This document shows positions 1-7,589 of a DNA stretch of 64,000 nucleotides, in pieces (position 1 is the first letter of the stretch; each line of letters opens with the position of its first letter). Location: assembly GCA_020638795.1 (NCBI GenBank), contig JACKHW010000001.1:682001-746000 (forward strand). Direction: 5' to 3'. Below the pieces are notes generated by a model that worked only from the letters and a program-made list of their open reading frames with translations, was not told where the DNA came from and ran no database searches. A program made the position numbers and the translations under genes. The stretch is from Planctomycetota bacterium. GTDB taxonomy: Bacteria; Planctomycetota; UBA1135; GCA-002748355.

Positions 1-83
1 CTCTTGTGGACATCGACGAGCTCGATCGCGGGAACGTCGTCCGGTCGTCGAGTCACACGGGGTTCGCGTACGCGTGCTGCCAT
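1..83 (-). CDS. ABC transporter ATP-binding protein (MlaF-like), N-terminus only
   Basis: Partial gene running off the left edge. The first 27 codons read from an ATG at 83 and end in AIELVDVHK, the usual first beta strand of an ABC ATPase (I-x-L-x-x-V-x-K). An AGGA ribosome-binding site lies about 7 bases upstream. It starts 24 bases after the mlaE stop on the same strand, so it should be the ATPase partner of that permease. The Walker motifs lie outside the window, so MlaF is inferred from the neighbour. Confidence 0.7.
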   Translation of the reverse strand, partial: MAARVREPRVTRRPDDVPAIELVDVHK

Positions 84-107
84 GGTTCCTGCTGTGTTCG
101 ACCGGGA

Positions 108-905
108 TCAGATCAGGAAGTAGAAGAAGAACCAGGTGATGATGTAACCGAGCACGATGATCAGCAGGATCGAGTTGCGCACGGCGCTCTGCACGGCTTG
201 TCCGACGCCGAGCGCACCGCCGCTCGCGCGAAGGCCGGCAGAGCACCCGACGACCGCGATCGCGATGCCGAACACGATGGCTTTGATGATCCCTACCCAC
301 ACGTCTTTCGGGAACATGCCGGTCTGCTCGGTCAACGATTCCTGCACGCTGTTCATGTAGAACGCGAAGCTGATGTCGAGATGCACCTCGGCGATGATGC
401 TGCCGCCGAGGATGCCGACCGCGTTGGCGAACACCGTCAGGATCGGGCACATGATCGCGAGCCCGACGACGCGCGGCATCACGAGGAATCGCACCGGGTC
501 GATCGACATCACTTCGAGCGCCGTGATCTCTTCGGAAACCGTCATCGTGCCGAGCTCGGCCGCCATGCGCGAGCCGACGGTCGCCGCGAGGATCACGCCC
601 GTGATGAACGGACCCATCTCGCGACACATCGACAGCGCGATGATGTTGCCGATGACGGTGTGTGTGCCGGTGTTCCGCAGTTCGATCCCCGTCTGCAACG
701 AAAGGATCATCCCCGCAAAGACGGCGACGAAGAGCGTGACCGGAAGCGGCCGGACACCAACCACGAACATCTGATCGAGGATGAAGCGGACGCGCTTCGG
801 CACCGCGACGAGAGCAGTGCCGCTGCGCAAGAGGAGCGCGATCGAGGACCCCGCGCCCTCGACTTGCGTGCGCATGAACGCGCCGACGTGCGACACGACG
901 CTCAT
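108..905 (-). CDS. mlaE: MlaE-family ABC transporter permease
   Basis: 265-aa inner-membrane permease of the MlaE/YrbE/TGD1 family, which moves phospholipid or related lipids between inner and outer membranes with an MlaF ATPase and MlaD substrate-binding protein. It shows the family core around residues 95-137 (REMGPFITGVILAATVGSRM, followed by EL.TM.V.EEI.AL..M..DP) and about five hydrophobic segments; length is normal. The start codon overlaps the stop of the upstream lipoprotein gene (ATGA), and the ATPase gene follows 24 bases later, so the three form one minus-strand operon. An mlaD gene would be expected beyond the left edge. Confidence 0.9.
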   Translation of the reverse strand: MSVVSHVGAFMRTQVEGAGSSIALLLRSGTALVAVPKRVRFILDQMFVVGVRPLPVTLFVAVFAGMILSLQTGIELRNTGTHTVIGNIIALSMCREMGPFITGVILAATVGSRMAAELGTMTVSEEITALEVMSIDPVRFLVMPRVVGLAIMCPILTVFANAVGILGGSIIAEVHLDISFAFYMNSVQESLTEQTGMFPKDVWVGIIKAIVFGIAIAVVGCSAGLRASGGALGVGQAVQSAVRNSILLIIVLGYIITWFFFYFLI

Positions 906-2413
906 CGATCGGAACTCCAGTGGATCGGAAGGAACTGCAGGAGACGCAACGTGCGCCCTCCGTCCTCATCGGCAACGTAGTTGAAGAGGAACGGCACCGA
1001 ACTCTGATACCGCTGACCAGCGAAATTCCTGCTCGACCACGCATGCGCGAAGGCGCGGGTCCGGCGGTTCCCGCGCGCATCCCCTTCGTCGTGCCACAGC
1101 GTCCATGCAAAATCCCAGGCCTCTCGGATCCCGGTCGCGTAGATGCCGTCCCACGGCCATGGCGACAGGGTGCGGAAGCGCCAATCGCCGTTCCGCGTCG
1201 TGCGGTAATCCGCGAAGGGCCACAGACGCCAGTGGTCGTCGATGCCTTCCTCGAAATCCGCATCGTCTTCGAGCATGTCGAAGGTGCCGCGCTTGTCCTT
1301 CTTCTTGTAGCGGATCGTGTTGCGCCAGAAGAAGGGCAGCACGTACGTGTCGCGCCGATCACTCATCTTGTTCCAATAGTGGCGCAACCAGATGAGTGGA
1401 TACAGCAATACGGTGCTGTCCTGACGATCGGTCCACGTGTGCTGCCAGAACGGCGTGACCCAGCGCTGGTGGAGCGGCTTGTCGCTGTAGTCGTCGTCGA
1501 GCCAGCGCAGCAGTGGCCATGGGAAGTCCCAGTAGCGATAACGCCCACCTTCGAGCGGCCCACCCTTCTCCGACAGCTCGCTGTTCTCGGCATGGCGGAA
1601 GAACGGCCACAAGAAGCTCCAAGCGACGAAGGCGCCACCGGTCTTCCAGCCGACGAGCGGGAACAGGTGGAAGGACGAGCGCGGGTATTCCGTGTCGAGA
1701 CGGTCCTTGCCCCAGTGGATGAACGGCCACAGCAGCGAGTAGGACTCGCTCTTTCCGGGCACGACGCTCTTGCCGAAGAAGGGCAGGATGCGCCACCAGT
1801 ACGGTCGCTGCGGATTGTCGCTACCACCCCAACCCGTCAGTGGCCAGAAGAGGTGCGTGCCCGTCGTGTCCCCCTTCTTCGTTTTCAGGAAGAGCGGGAA
1901 CAGGAACCACGTGAAGCGCTCGTAGGTCAGGAACTGCGGGATGCTGCCGAAGATCGGGAACACCGCGAAGTAGTTCTCGCCGAGCACCGACGAACCACCC
2001 CAGATCAGCGGCGTGAAGAACCAGTCGCGATCCCACTGACCCGGCACGCCATCGTGCAGGTGTTCGCGGTAGTAGAAGAGCGGCAAGAGGCGCACGACCG
2101 ATTCCGTCGGGTCGAAGCGCGCTTCACCGAACGGAGCGAGGAACTCGTGCCGCGTCTTCGATCCGTCGGCCGCCTCGACGCGTCGCCAGAGCGGGCGCAG
2201 GCGCACATCGCTCGCTTCGTCCGCGCGGCGCTCCCAATGGATCAAGGGCCAGAGCACGTCGACCTCGGCCACGCGGCCATCCGGCGCGATGCGCTGGCGA
2301 TAGAGGGGCGAGAGGTTGAACTCGACGGGCAGGAACGCGCACGACGACAACGTCGCCAGCAGCAGAACCGCGAACGCGGAACCTCGTGCGGATCGCAGCC
2401 CCCTCGAAACCAT
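902..2413 (-). CDS. aromatic-repeat lipoprotein of unknown function, first gene of the mla operon
   Basis: About 503 aa. I do not recognise a named family. With the ATG at 2413 there is a short lipoprotein signal peptide with lipobox LSSC (Cys25); an in-frame ATG at 2473 would add 20 residues, but its GGAGGA is too close to the start. The mature protein is built from irregular repeats of aromatic/proline motifs (WPLIHW, LFPLF, WPFIHW, LPFFW) every 30-45 residues, rich in Trp, Phe and Asp. That pattern resembles a beta-strand-rich outer-membrane or periplasmic surface. Translational overlap with mlaE suggests a lipid-transport or envelope role, which is inference only. Confidence 0.75.
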   Translation of the reverse strand: MVSRGLRSARGSAFAVLLLATLSSCAFLPVEFNLSPLYRQRIAPDGRVAEVDVLWPLIHWERRADEASDVRLRPLWRRVEAADGSKTRHEFLAPFGEARFDPTESVVRLLPLFYYREHLHDGVPGQWDRDWFFTPLIWGGSSVLGENYFAVFPIFGSIPQFLTYERFTWFLFPLFLKTKKGDTTGTHLFWPLTGWGGSDNPQRPYWWRILPFFGKSVVPGKSESYSLLWPFIHWGKDRLDTEYPRSSFHLFPLVGWKTGGAFVAWSFLWPFFRHAENSELSEKGGPLEGGRYRYWDFPWPLLRWLDDDYSDKPLHQRWVTPFWQHTWTDRQDSTVLLYPLIWLRHYWNKMSDRRDTYVLPFFWRNTIRYKKKDKRGTFDMLEDDADFEEGIDDHWRLWPFADYRTTRNGDWRFRTLSPWPWDGIYATGIREAWDFAWTLWHDEGDARGNRRTRAFAHAWSSRNFAGQRYQSSVPFLFNYVADEDGGRTLRLLQFLPIHWSSDR

Positions 2414-2554
2414 GCGGCAGGATCGTACAGGGGCGCACGTCGATCCCAAGCTCGATCCGACTCCGCGACGCATTCCTCCGCGTGTGGTCGCATCGTGGAA
2501 AAGCGCGAGTAAGCTGACGCTCAGGAAGCGAGGCGATCTTCGAGGGAGCGATAC

Positions 2555-3109
2555 ATGGGTAATCGGGCACGGAAAGATTCACGAAGAGCCGGCCGGCGCA
2601 CGCGCGTCACGACCGTGGCCATGGTACTTGGGGGCGTCCTCGTCCTCGGGCTCGTCGGGTGCAAGGCGACCGGCGATGATGGCAGCAGTGAGCCCAAGAA
2701 GCTGCTCGGTGCCGACACTGCCCAGCGCCTCGAACAGCTCTTCGAGCCGATGCAGACATCCGGCTCGGTGGCCTGCAACCATCTGGAGGTCAAGACCCAT
2801 CGCGCCCTCTGGGATCGCTTCACGTATCCCGTGCGGAGTCGTGTTTGTGAGATCGTCTTCAAGACGGGGACGGATGGTGGTGCATCTCGCTACGAGTTCC
2901 GCAACATCGGCGGCGTCGACTTCCCGATGAAATTCGTGATCGGCAAGCGCAACTTCCTGGTTCTCGGGACCGCGAGCCTCGAGGTCTACGGCGGCGAACC
3001 GCGCTTCGAGATCGCGGCGAACGGCAACGTCCTCGCCCAAGAAGCGGGCGCTTCGGTCGAGGAGGGGGAGACCGTGCGCGTCGAGAACGGTTCTTGGTCG
3101 GTGCGTTGA
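2555..3109 (+). CDS. hypothetical lipoprotein
   Basis: 184 aa, no recognised family. A basic N-terminus and hydrophobic stretch end in lipobox GLVGC (Cys36), so it should be a lipoprotein. The remaining ~145 residues are predicted beta-rich (a paired-Cys segment SVACNH and SRVCEIVF, then a region resembling the DUF1425/YcfL type of small lipoprotein, which is a weak impression). GAGGGAG lies 9 bases upstream of the ATG. It is divergent from the aromatic-repeat lipoprotein gene (141 bases apart) and 14 bases upstream of the TPR lipoprotein, with which it probably forms an operon. Confidence 0.75.
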   Translation: MGNRARKDSRRAGRRTRVTTVAMVLGGVLVLGLVGCKATGDDGSSEPKKLLGADTAQRLEQLFEPMQTSGSVACNHLEVKTHRALWDRFTYPVRSRVCEIVFKTGTDGGASRYEFRNIGGVDFPMKFVIGKRNFLVLGTASLEVYGGEPRFEIAANGNVLAQEAGASVEEGETVRVENGSWSVR

Positions 3110-3123
3110 GCGATCGTCGTCGC

Positions 3124-4275
3124 ATGACCGCTCCGTACCGCAATGCCCGCACGCACGTTCGCCGTCTCACTGAATTCGGATTGTGGACGGCCTTCGTCAC
3201 ATGCCTCCTCGCCGGATGTCAGTCGTCGATCAAGCCGGCAAAAGCCGAGTTCGTCGACCGACTCGAGCGTCCGGAAAACCCGGAGGCACGGGAACAGCTC
3301 GATCTCGCAGAACGCGATCTCGCGAGTGGAGAATGGCAGCAGGCATTGTCGCGCCTCGAAGTCCTCTGCCCCGAGAACGCTGCCTGCTCACGAATCGCGA
3401 TCCTCGCGCGCCGCGCCGTGACCCTCGCGCCACAAGGCGAGCGACCGCGCCTGCGCACCACTGTTCTCGAGCGGATCCGCACCGAGGCGTCGAAGACGAC
3501 CGACAAGACGGAGCTCGCGAGCCTCGCGTTCGGCGAAGCGCTCTTCGCGGGAACCGTGCGCGAAGAAGAGCAGAGTCTGCGCCGCGCGCTCGAACTCGCA
3601 CCGAACCACTACTACGCGCTCGCGAAGCTCGGTGAGTGCTACTTCGGCCGCGGAGAACTCGAGGCCTCGCGCACCGTGCTCGAAAAGGCCGTCTCCTTGC
3701 GCCCCGATCTCGCCGAGGGCTGGCTCCTGCTCGCGCAGGTCGCCGAGGATCGGGGCAACTACAAGCAATCCGTCAACCACTACGAGACCTACCTCGGGTT
3801 GCGCCCGCTCGATCGCCGCGTCCAGCTCGAGTACGCGCGTTTGCTCGCGCAGAAGCTCCGGGACGGTAGGCGCGCCGAAGCCACGCTCGCCAAGCTACGT
3901 CAGGAAGATCCGAGCAACCTCGAGGTCGGGCTCGACCTCGGCTTCGCGCTCTACCTCCAGGGACGGCACCGCGATGCCGAGCGCCTCTACCACGAGATGC
4001 TCGAGCGTTGGCCTCGCGAGCCGCGGCTCCTGCTGTCGCTCGGTAACCTCTACTTCGGAGCCCTCGACGAACCCGTCAAGGCGCTCCAGACCTATCGCTG
4101 GATGCTGGCACAACGTTCGGGTGACGACCTGCTCGCGATGCTCGGTCAGGCACTCTTCGTGCCGGCCCGCATCCGCAAAATCGAGGAGCAACTCCAGAAA
4201 GGCGGTCAGGCGACTCCTGCGCCGCCGAAATCGCTCTCGGACCTGATGACGACGTGGTCGGGGCGCAGCTCGTAG
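3124..4275 (+). CDS. TPR-repeat lipoprotein
   Basis: 383 aa. The ATG at 3124 is preferred to the upstream TTG at 3094, which lies inside the preceding gene. A signal peptide ends in LLAGC (Cys32). Residues ~85-340 are alpha-helical with several tetratricopeptide repeats (NHYYALAKLGECYFGRGEL, LAEGWLLLAQVAEDRGNY, LEVGLDLGFALYLQGRHRDA, EPRLLLSLGNLYF), a protein-protein interaction scaffold. It probably acts at the outer membrane or in the periplasm with the lipoprotein encoded 14 bases upstream. Function unknown. Confidence 0.85.
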   Translation: MTAPYRNARTHVRRLTEFGLWTAFVTCLLAGCQSSIKPAKAEFVDRLERPENPEAREQLDLAERDLASGEWQQALSRLEVLCPENAACSRIAILARRAVTLAPQGERPRLRTTVLERIRTEASKTTDKTELASLAFGEALFAGTVREEEQSLRRALELAPNHYYALAKLGECYFGRGELEASRTVLEKAVSLRPDLAEGWLLLAQVAEDRGNYKQSVNHYETYLGLRPLDRRVQLEYARLLAQKLRDGRRAEATLAKLRQEDPSNLEVGLDLGFALYLQGRHRDAERLYHEMLERWPREPRLLLSLGNLYFGALDEPVKALQTYRWMLAQRSGDDLLAMLGQALFVPARIRKIEEQLQKGGQATPAPPKSLSDLMTTWSGRSS

Positions 4276-4294
4276 AAGATCGGGAGATCCTGCC

Positions 4295-4753
4295 ATGATC
4301 GCTTGCCTGCAGCGCGTCTCGAGCGCGAGCGTCACCGTCGATGGCGAGGTCGTGGGGGCGATCGAACGCGGCTTCCTCGTGTTGCTGGGCGTGGCGAAGG
4401 GCGACACCGAAGACGATGCGCGGCGCCTCGCGCAGCGTGTCGCTGGCTACCGGCTCTTCCCCAACGAAGACGGATCCAAGCCGATCGATCGCAGCGCGCT
4501 CGATCTCGGGTATGCGATGCTCGTTGTCAGTCAGTTCACGCTGTGCGCCGACACGCACAAGGGTATGCGTCCTGGCTTCGATCGCGCGGCGCCGCCGGAG
4601 GTCGCCGAGTCGCTCTACCGCGTGTTCGTCGATGCTCTCCGACATGCGGGGATCGAGCGCGTCGAGACCGGTCGCTTTCGCGCGTCGATGCAGGTTTCGC
4701 TCGTCAACGACGGTCCGGTCACGGTCTGGCTCGAGACGAAACCTCGTGTGTGA
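4295..4753 (+). CDS. dtd: D-aminoacyl-tRNA deacylase
   Basis: 152 aa, normal length for DTD. The enzyme hydrolyses D-aminoacyl-tRNAs (and Gly-tRNA-Ala) in the cytoplasm, preventing misincorporation. Both family motifs are visible: SQFTLCAD around residue 80 and NDGPVTV near residue 138, the latter the cross-subunit Gly-cisPro motif (GP). N-terminal MIACLQRVSSASVTV is typical. It begins 19 bases after the TPR gene and may be co-transcribed with it. Confidence 0.95.
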   Translation: MIACLQRVSSASVTVDGEVVGAIERGFLVLLGVAKGDTEDDARRLAQRVAGYRLFPNEDGSKPIDRSALDLGYAMLVVSQFTLCADTHKGMRPGFDRAAPPEVAESLYRVFVDALRHAGIERVETGRFRASMQVSLVNDGPVTVWLETKPRV

Positions 4754-4776
4754 CGGGCTTCTGGGCGGAGACACTC

Positions 4777-5538
4777 TCAGTCGCGATCGATTGCCGTGCG
4801 CATGGCCGTGATGCACGGAGCGGCAGCGCCGAGGCGCTCGAGATCCCGCGCGAAACGGTCCACGTCGGCGCGTCGAGCAGCCTCGTCTGCGCGAAAACGC
4901 GAGCGGCCTTCGGCCACGATCCACGACGAGCTCGCGTCGATCTTCGCGAACTCGAATTGCCGGTGCTCGCGATCCGGCCGTTCGCGCGCGAGAACGTTCC
5001 TGGCGACGAGGTCCGGATCCCGCACACCGGCGTCGTGCATTGCTCGCACGAAGCTCCCGAGGGCGGACCAAGTGTCCCGATCGAGTCCGGCATCGCCCGG
5101 AGCGGTCGCCAGTCGGCGCGCGAGATCGGCGCCGCCGAAGTCGCGGGTGACGATGCGCGCTTCGCACAGGAGCCCGAAGCTGCGGTGCTCCGCGATCGCA
5201 GCCTCGAGCGGCGGTTGGACGCCGGCTTCTTCGAGGCGGAGGAGGGCGCGCTGTTCTCGACGGGCCCGGCTCGGAGCGAAGACCGTGTTGCGGAACGCCC
5301 CCCGGAGCGCCGCGCGCAACCCGCGATACCAGTAGGCTTTCAAGAACCACGTGCCGTCCTCGTCCTCGACCCGCAGGACGCGCGACGAGGTCGAGCTTCG
5401 GACCTCGTCCACCGCGCGGATTCCGGGCCAATCCACGAAGGGACCGAACTTCGAACCGGCGGGGCAAGGGCCTTGCCCGAGGGCTCGGTCCGTGGCGTCG
5501 AGGCCTCCCCAGGGGATTGATAAAATCTTGCGGCGCAT
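4777..5538 (-). CDS. lipopolysaccharide kinase (Kdo/WaaP/InaA-like) family protein
   Basis: 253 aa from the ATG at 5538 (a GTG at 5556 adds six residues). It has the compact kinase pattern of the WaaP/KdkA family, which phosphorylates Kdo or heptose in lipid A core: FLKAYW (Lys of strand 3), a C-terminal-lobe stretch MHDAGVRDPDLVARNVL, and FAKIDAS in place of DFG. In WaaP-type enzymes the catalytic loop is usually H.DL...N; here it reads R-D-P-D-L...R-N, so Asp and Asn are kept but the usual His is not. Convergent with dtd (23 bases between stops). Substrate not predictable. Confidence 0.75.
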   Translation of the reverse strand: MRRKILSIPWGGLDATDRALGQGPCPAGSKFGPFVDWPGIRAVDEVRSSTSSRVLRVEDEDGTWFLKAYWYRGLRAALRGAFRNTVFAPSRARREQRALLRLEEAGVQPPLEAAIAEHRSFGLLCEARIVTRDFGGADLARRLATAPGDAGLDRDTWSALGSFVRAMHDAGVRDPDLVARNVLARERPDREHRQFEFAKIDASSSWIVAEGRSRFRADEAARRADVDRFARDLERLGAAAPCITAMRTAIDRD

Positions 5539-5765
5539 TAGGTTGGAGCGAAGCACGTGGGAAAGGTGCCGGACGCGGCCCTCGAGATCGAAGCGGACGC
5601 CTCGCTGACCCCCGGAACGCGTGTTCGGGTTCTATCGGATGCCGACATTGACGGTCTCCGTTTCTCGAAACCTCTCGGGTGTCCCGATCTTCGGGGCACA
5701 CAGTTCAGGGCTCCCGTCGGAGAGCTCATCCTCCTCCAGGGTCCCCCCGGCCCCGGGGTGCTGGC

Positions 5766-6185
5766 ATGCGGACGATCACGAAGAAAGACCTGGTCAACTC
5801 GATCACCGAAGCGCTCACGAAGCAGGAGGCGCTGGGCGATGCCCACCTCAGCGATGAGGCGCGCGCAACCCGGGTCAAGGTCACCAAGGTACTCGTCAAA
5901 GACGTCATCCAGCACTTCCTCGACTCGATCACGCAGGAGCTCGCGGCGGGCAATCGGCTCGAGTTCCGAGAGTTCGGTGTCTTCGAAGTCAAGAAGCGCG
6001 CCGCGCGCCGCGCGCAGAATCCGCAGACGCTGGAGAAGGTCGATGTGCCGGCCAAGCGCGTCGTCAAGTTCAAGGTCGGCCGGCGCATGCGCGAACTCGT
6101 CGAAGTGAGCGAGCTGGAGACCAAGGCGCGGCAGCCTGGTCCTGCCGCATCCAAGGGCAGCGGCGAGGCCGAACTCGGCGCCTGA
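5766..6185 (+). CDS. HU/IHF-family DNA-binding protein
   Basis: 139 aa nucleoid protein that bends DNA as a dimer. The ATG at 5766 gives MRTITKKDLVNSI, the typical start. The beta-arm region is recognisable (LEFREFGVFEVKKRAARRAQ, then NPQT and the arm VPAKRVVKFKVG). Two features differ from the usual ~90 aa: about 10 extra residues between helix 1 and helix 2 (ALGDAHLSDEARA) and a ~30-residue Glu/Pro/Gly-rich C-terminal tail. Its stop directly abuts the stop of the opposite gene (TGATCA). A ~200-base leader precedes the ATG. Confidence 0.88.
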   Translation: MRTITKKDLVNSITEALTKQEALGDAHLSDEARATRVKVTKVLVKDVIQHFLDSITQELAAGNRLEFREFGVFEVKKRAARRAQNPQTLEKVDVPAKRVVKFKVGRRMRELVEVSELETKARQPGPAASKGSGEAELGA

Positions 6186-7343
6186 TCAATCGAGCGCGTG
6201 CTCGAGGTCGTCGATCAGATCCTTGATGTCCTCGACGCCGACCGAGAGCCGCACCAGACCGTCGCGCAGACCCGCGGCTTCGCGCTCTTCGCGGGGAATA
6301 CTCGCGTGCGTCATCGACGCCGGGTGGTCGACGAGGCTCTCGACGCCGCCGAGGCTCTCGGCGAGCGAGAAGAGGCGCGTGCGTGATGCGAAGCGGCATC
6401 CCGCTTCGAGCCCGCCTTCGAGTTCGAGCGAGATCATCCCACCGAAGCGCCGCATCTGACGCTTCGCGACCTCGTGCTGCGGATGCGATTCGATCCCTGG
6501 ATAATGGACCTTCTCGACCTTGGGGTGCTCGAGCAGCCACGCGGCGATCGCTTCGGCGTTGTCGCAGTGTCGCTCCATGCGTAGGTGCAGCGTCTTGGTC
6601 GAACGAAGCTGCAGGAAACAGTCCATCGGGCTCGGCGTTGCACCGACCGTGTTCTGGAAGTGGTGGAGCTTGTCCCGTAGCTCTGGATCCTGGAGCGCGA
6701 GGAAGCCGCCGATCACGTCGCTGTGGCCGCCGATGTACTTGGTCGTCGAATGCACGACGATGTCGGCGCCGAGGTCGAGCGGGTTCTGCAGGTACGGCGT
6801 CGCGAACGTGTTGTCGACGACGACGAGGATGCCCGGATGCTCGTGCACGAGTTCGGCGAGCGCACTGATGTCGCTGACGTTGAGGAGCGGGTTGGTCGGC
6901 GATTCGAGATAGACGAGCTTGGTGCGCTTGGAGATCGCCGCGGAGACGTCGTCGAGCTTCGTCGTGTCGACGAACGTCGTATCGACGCCGAGCTTGCCGT
7001 AGAGCGTCGTGAGGATGCGGTAGGTGCCGCCGTAGAGGTCGTTGCACGCGACGACGTGATCGCCGGTCTCGAGCAGATTCAGGATGCAATCGATCGCACC
7101 CATGCCCGACGCGAAGCACAGGCCGAAGCGCGCGTTCTCGAGGCTCGCGAGGTTGGCCTCGAGCGCCGAACGCGTCGGGTTGCACGTGCGCGAGTAATCG
7201 AAGCCCTTCGTCTTCGCGGGTTCTTCCTGCACGTAGGTGCTCGTCAGGAAGACGGGAGTCATGATCGCGCCGGTCGTCGGGTCGGGGCGCTGCCCCGCGT
7301 GGATCGCACGCGTGCCGAAGCCGGAGTCCTTGCCTAGGGCCAT
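6186..7343 (-). CDS. Cys/Met-metabolism PLP enzyme (cystathionine gamma-synthase / beta-lyase / gamma-lyase)
   Basis: 385 aa, full length for the family. PLP-dependent enzyme of trans-sulfuration; the family includes cystathionine gamma-synthase (MetB), beta-lyase (MetC), gamma-lyase and methionine gamma-lyase, and I cannot separate these by eye. Visible features: FDYSRTCNPTR (substrate/PLP phosphate contact), SGMGAI, VVVDNTFATPYLQNPLDLGA and the PLP lysine in HSTTKYIGGHSD near residue 200; C-terminal SLGGVESL and RLSVGVED. The ATG at 7343 is preceded by GAGAGG. Divergent from mutS2. Confidence 0.9.
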   Translation of the reverse strand: MALGKDSGFGTRAIHAGQRPDPTTGAIMTPVFLTSTYVQEEPAKTKGFDYSRTCNPTRSALEANLASLENARFGLCFASGMGAIDCILNLLETGDHVVACNDLYGGTYRILTTLYGKLGVDTTFVDTTKLDDVSAAISKRTKLVYLESPTNPLLNVSDISALAELVHEHPGILVVVDNTFATPYLQNPLDLGADIVVHSTTKYIGGHSDVIGGFLALQDPELRDKLHHFQNTVGATPSPMDCFLQLRSTKTLHLRMERHCDNAEAIAAWLLEHPKVEKVHYPGIESHPQHEVAKRQMRRFGGMISLELEGGLEAGCRFASRTRLFSLAESLGGVESLVDHPASMTHASIPREEREAAGLRDGLVRLSVGVEDIKDLIDDLEHALD

Positions 7344-7589
7344 GGTTTGCCTCTCGCGCCGGTCGCCGCCGGCATCGCGAAACCTGTCAGAGGGTCTGGG
7401 GAAGCGTCTGTTGCCTGCGCGCCACTGTTCCCGAAGCGCAGCGTGCTGTCGACCCGGAAATCGCCGATCGCCGGACTGTCGACGTGCTCGGCGAAATCGG
7501 ACACCTTGACGAGGAAACTCGAGAACCGGATCGTGCACCGCGTGACGACTCCTGCGACCACCGAAACCGCTCATGAGGGCAGCGGAACG

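Noticed and set aside
6..980. Long plus-strand open frame over mlaE
   Set aside because: Shadow of mlaE on the other strand; the product is His/Arg/Asp-rich with no fold, while the minus strand gives a clear MlaE.
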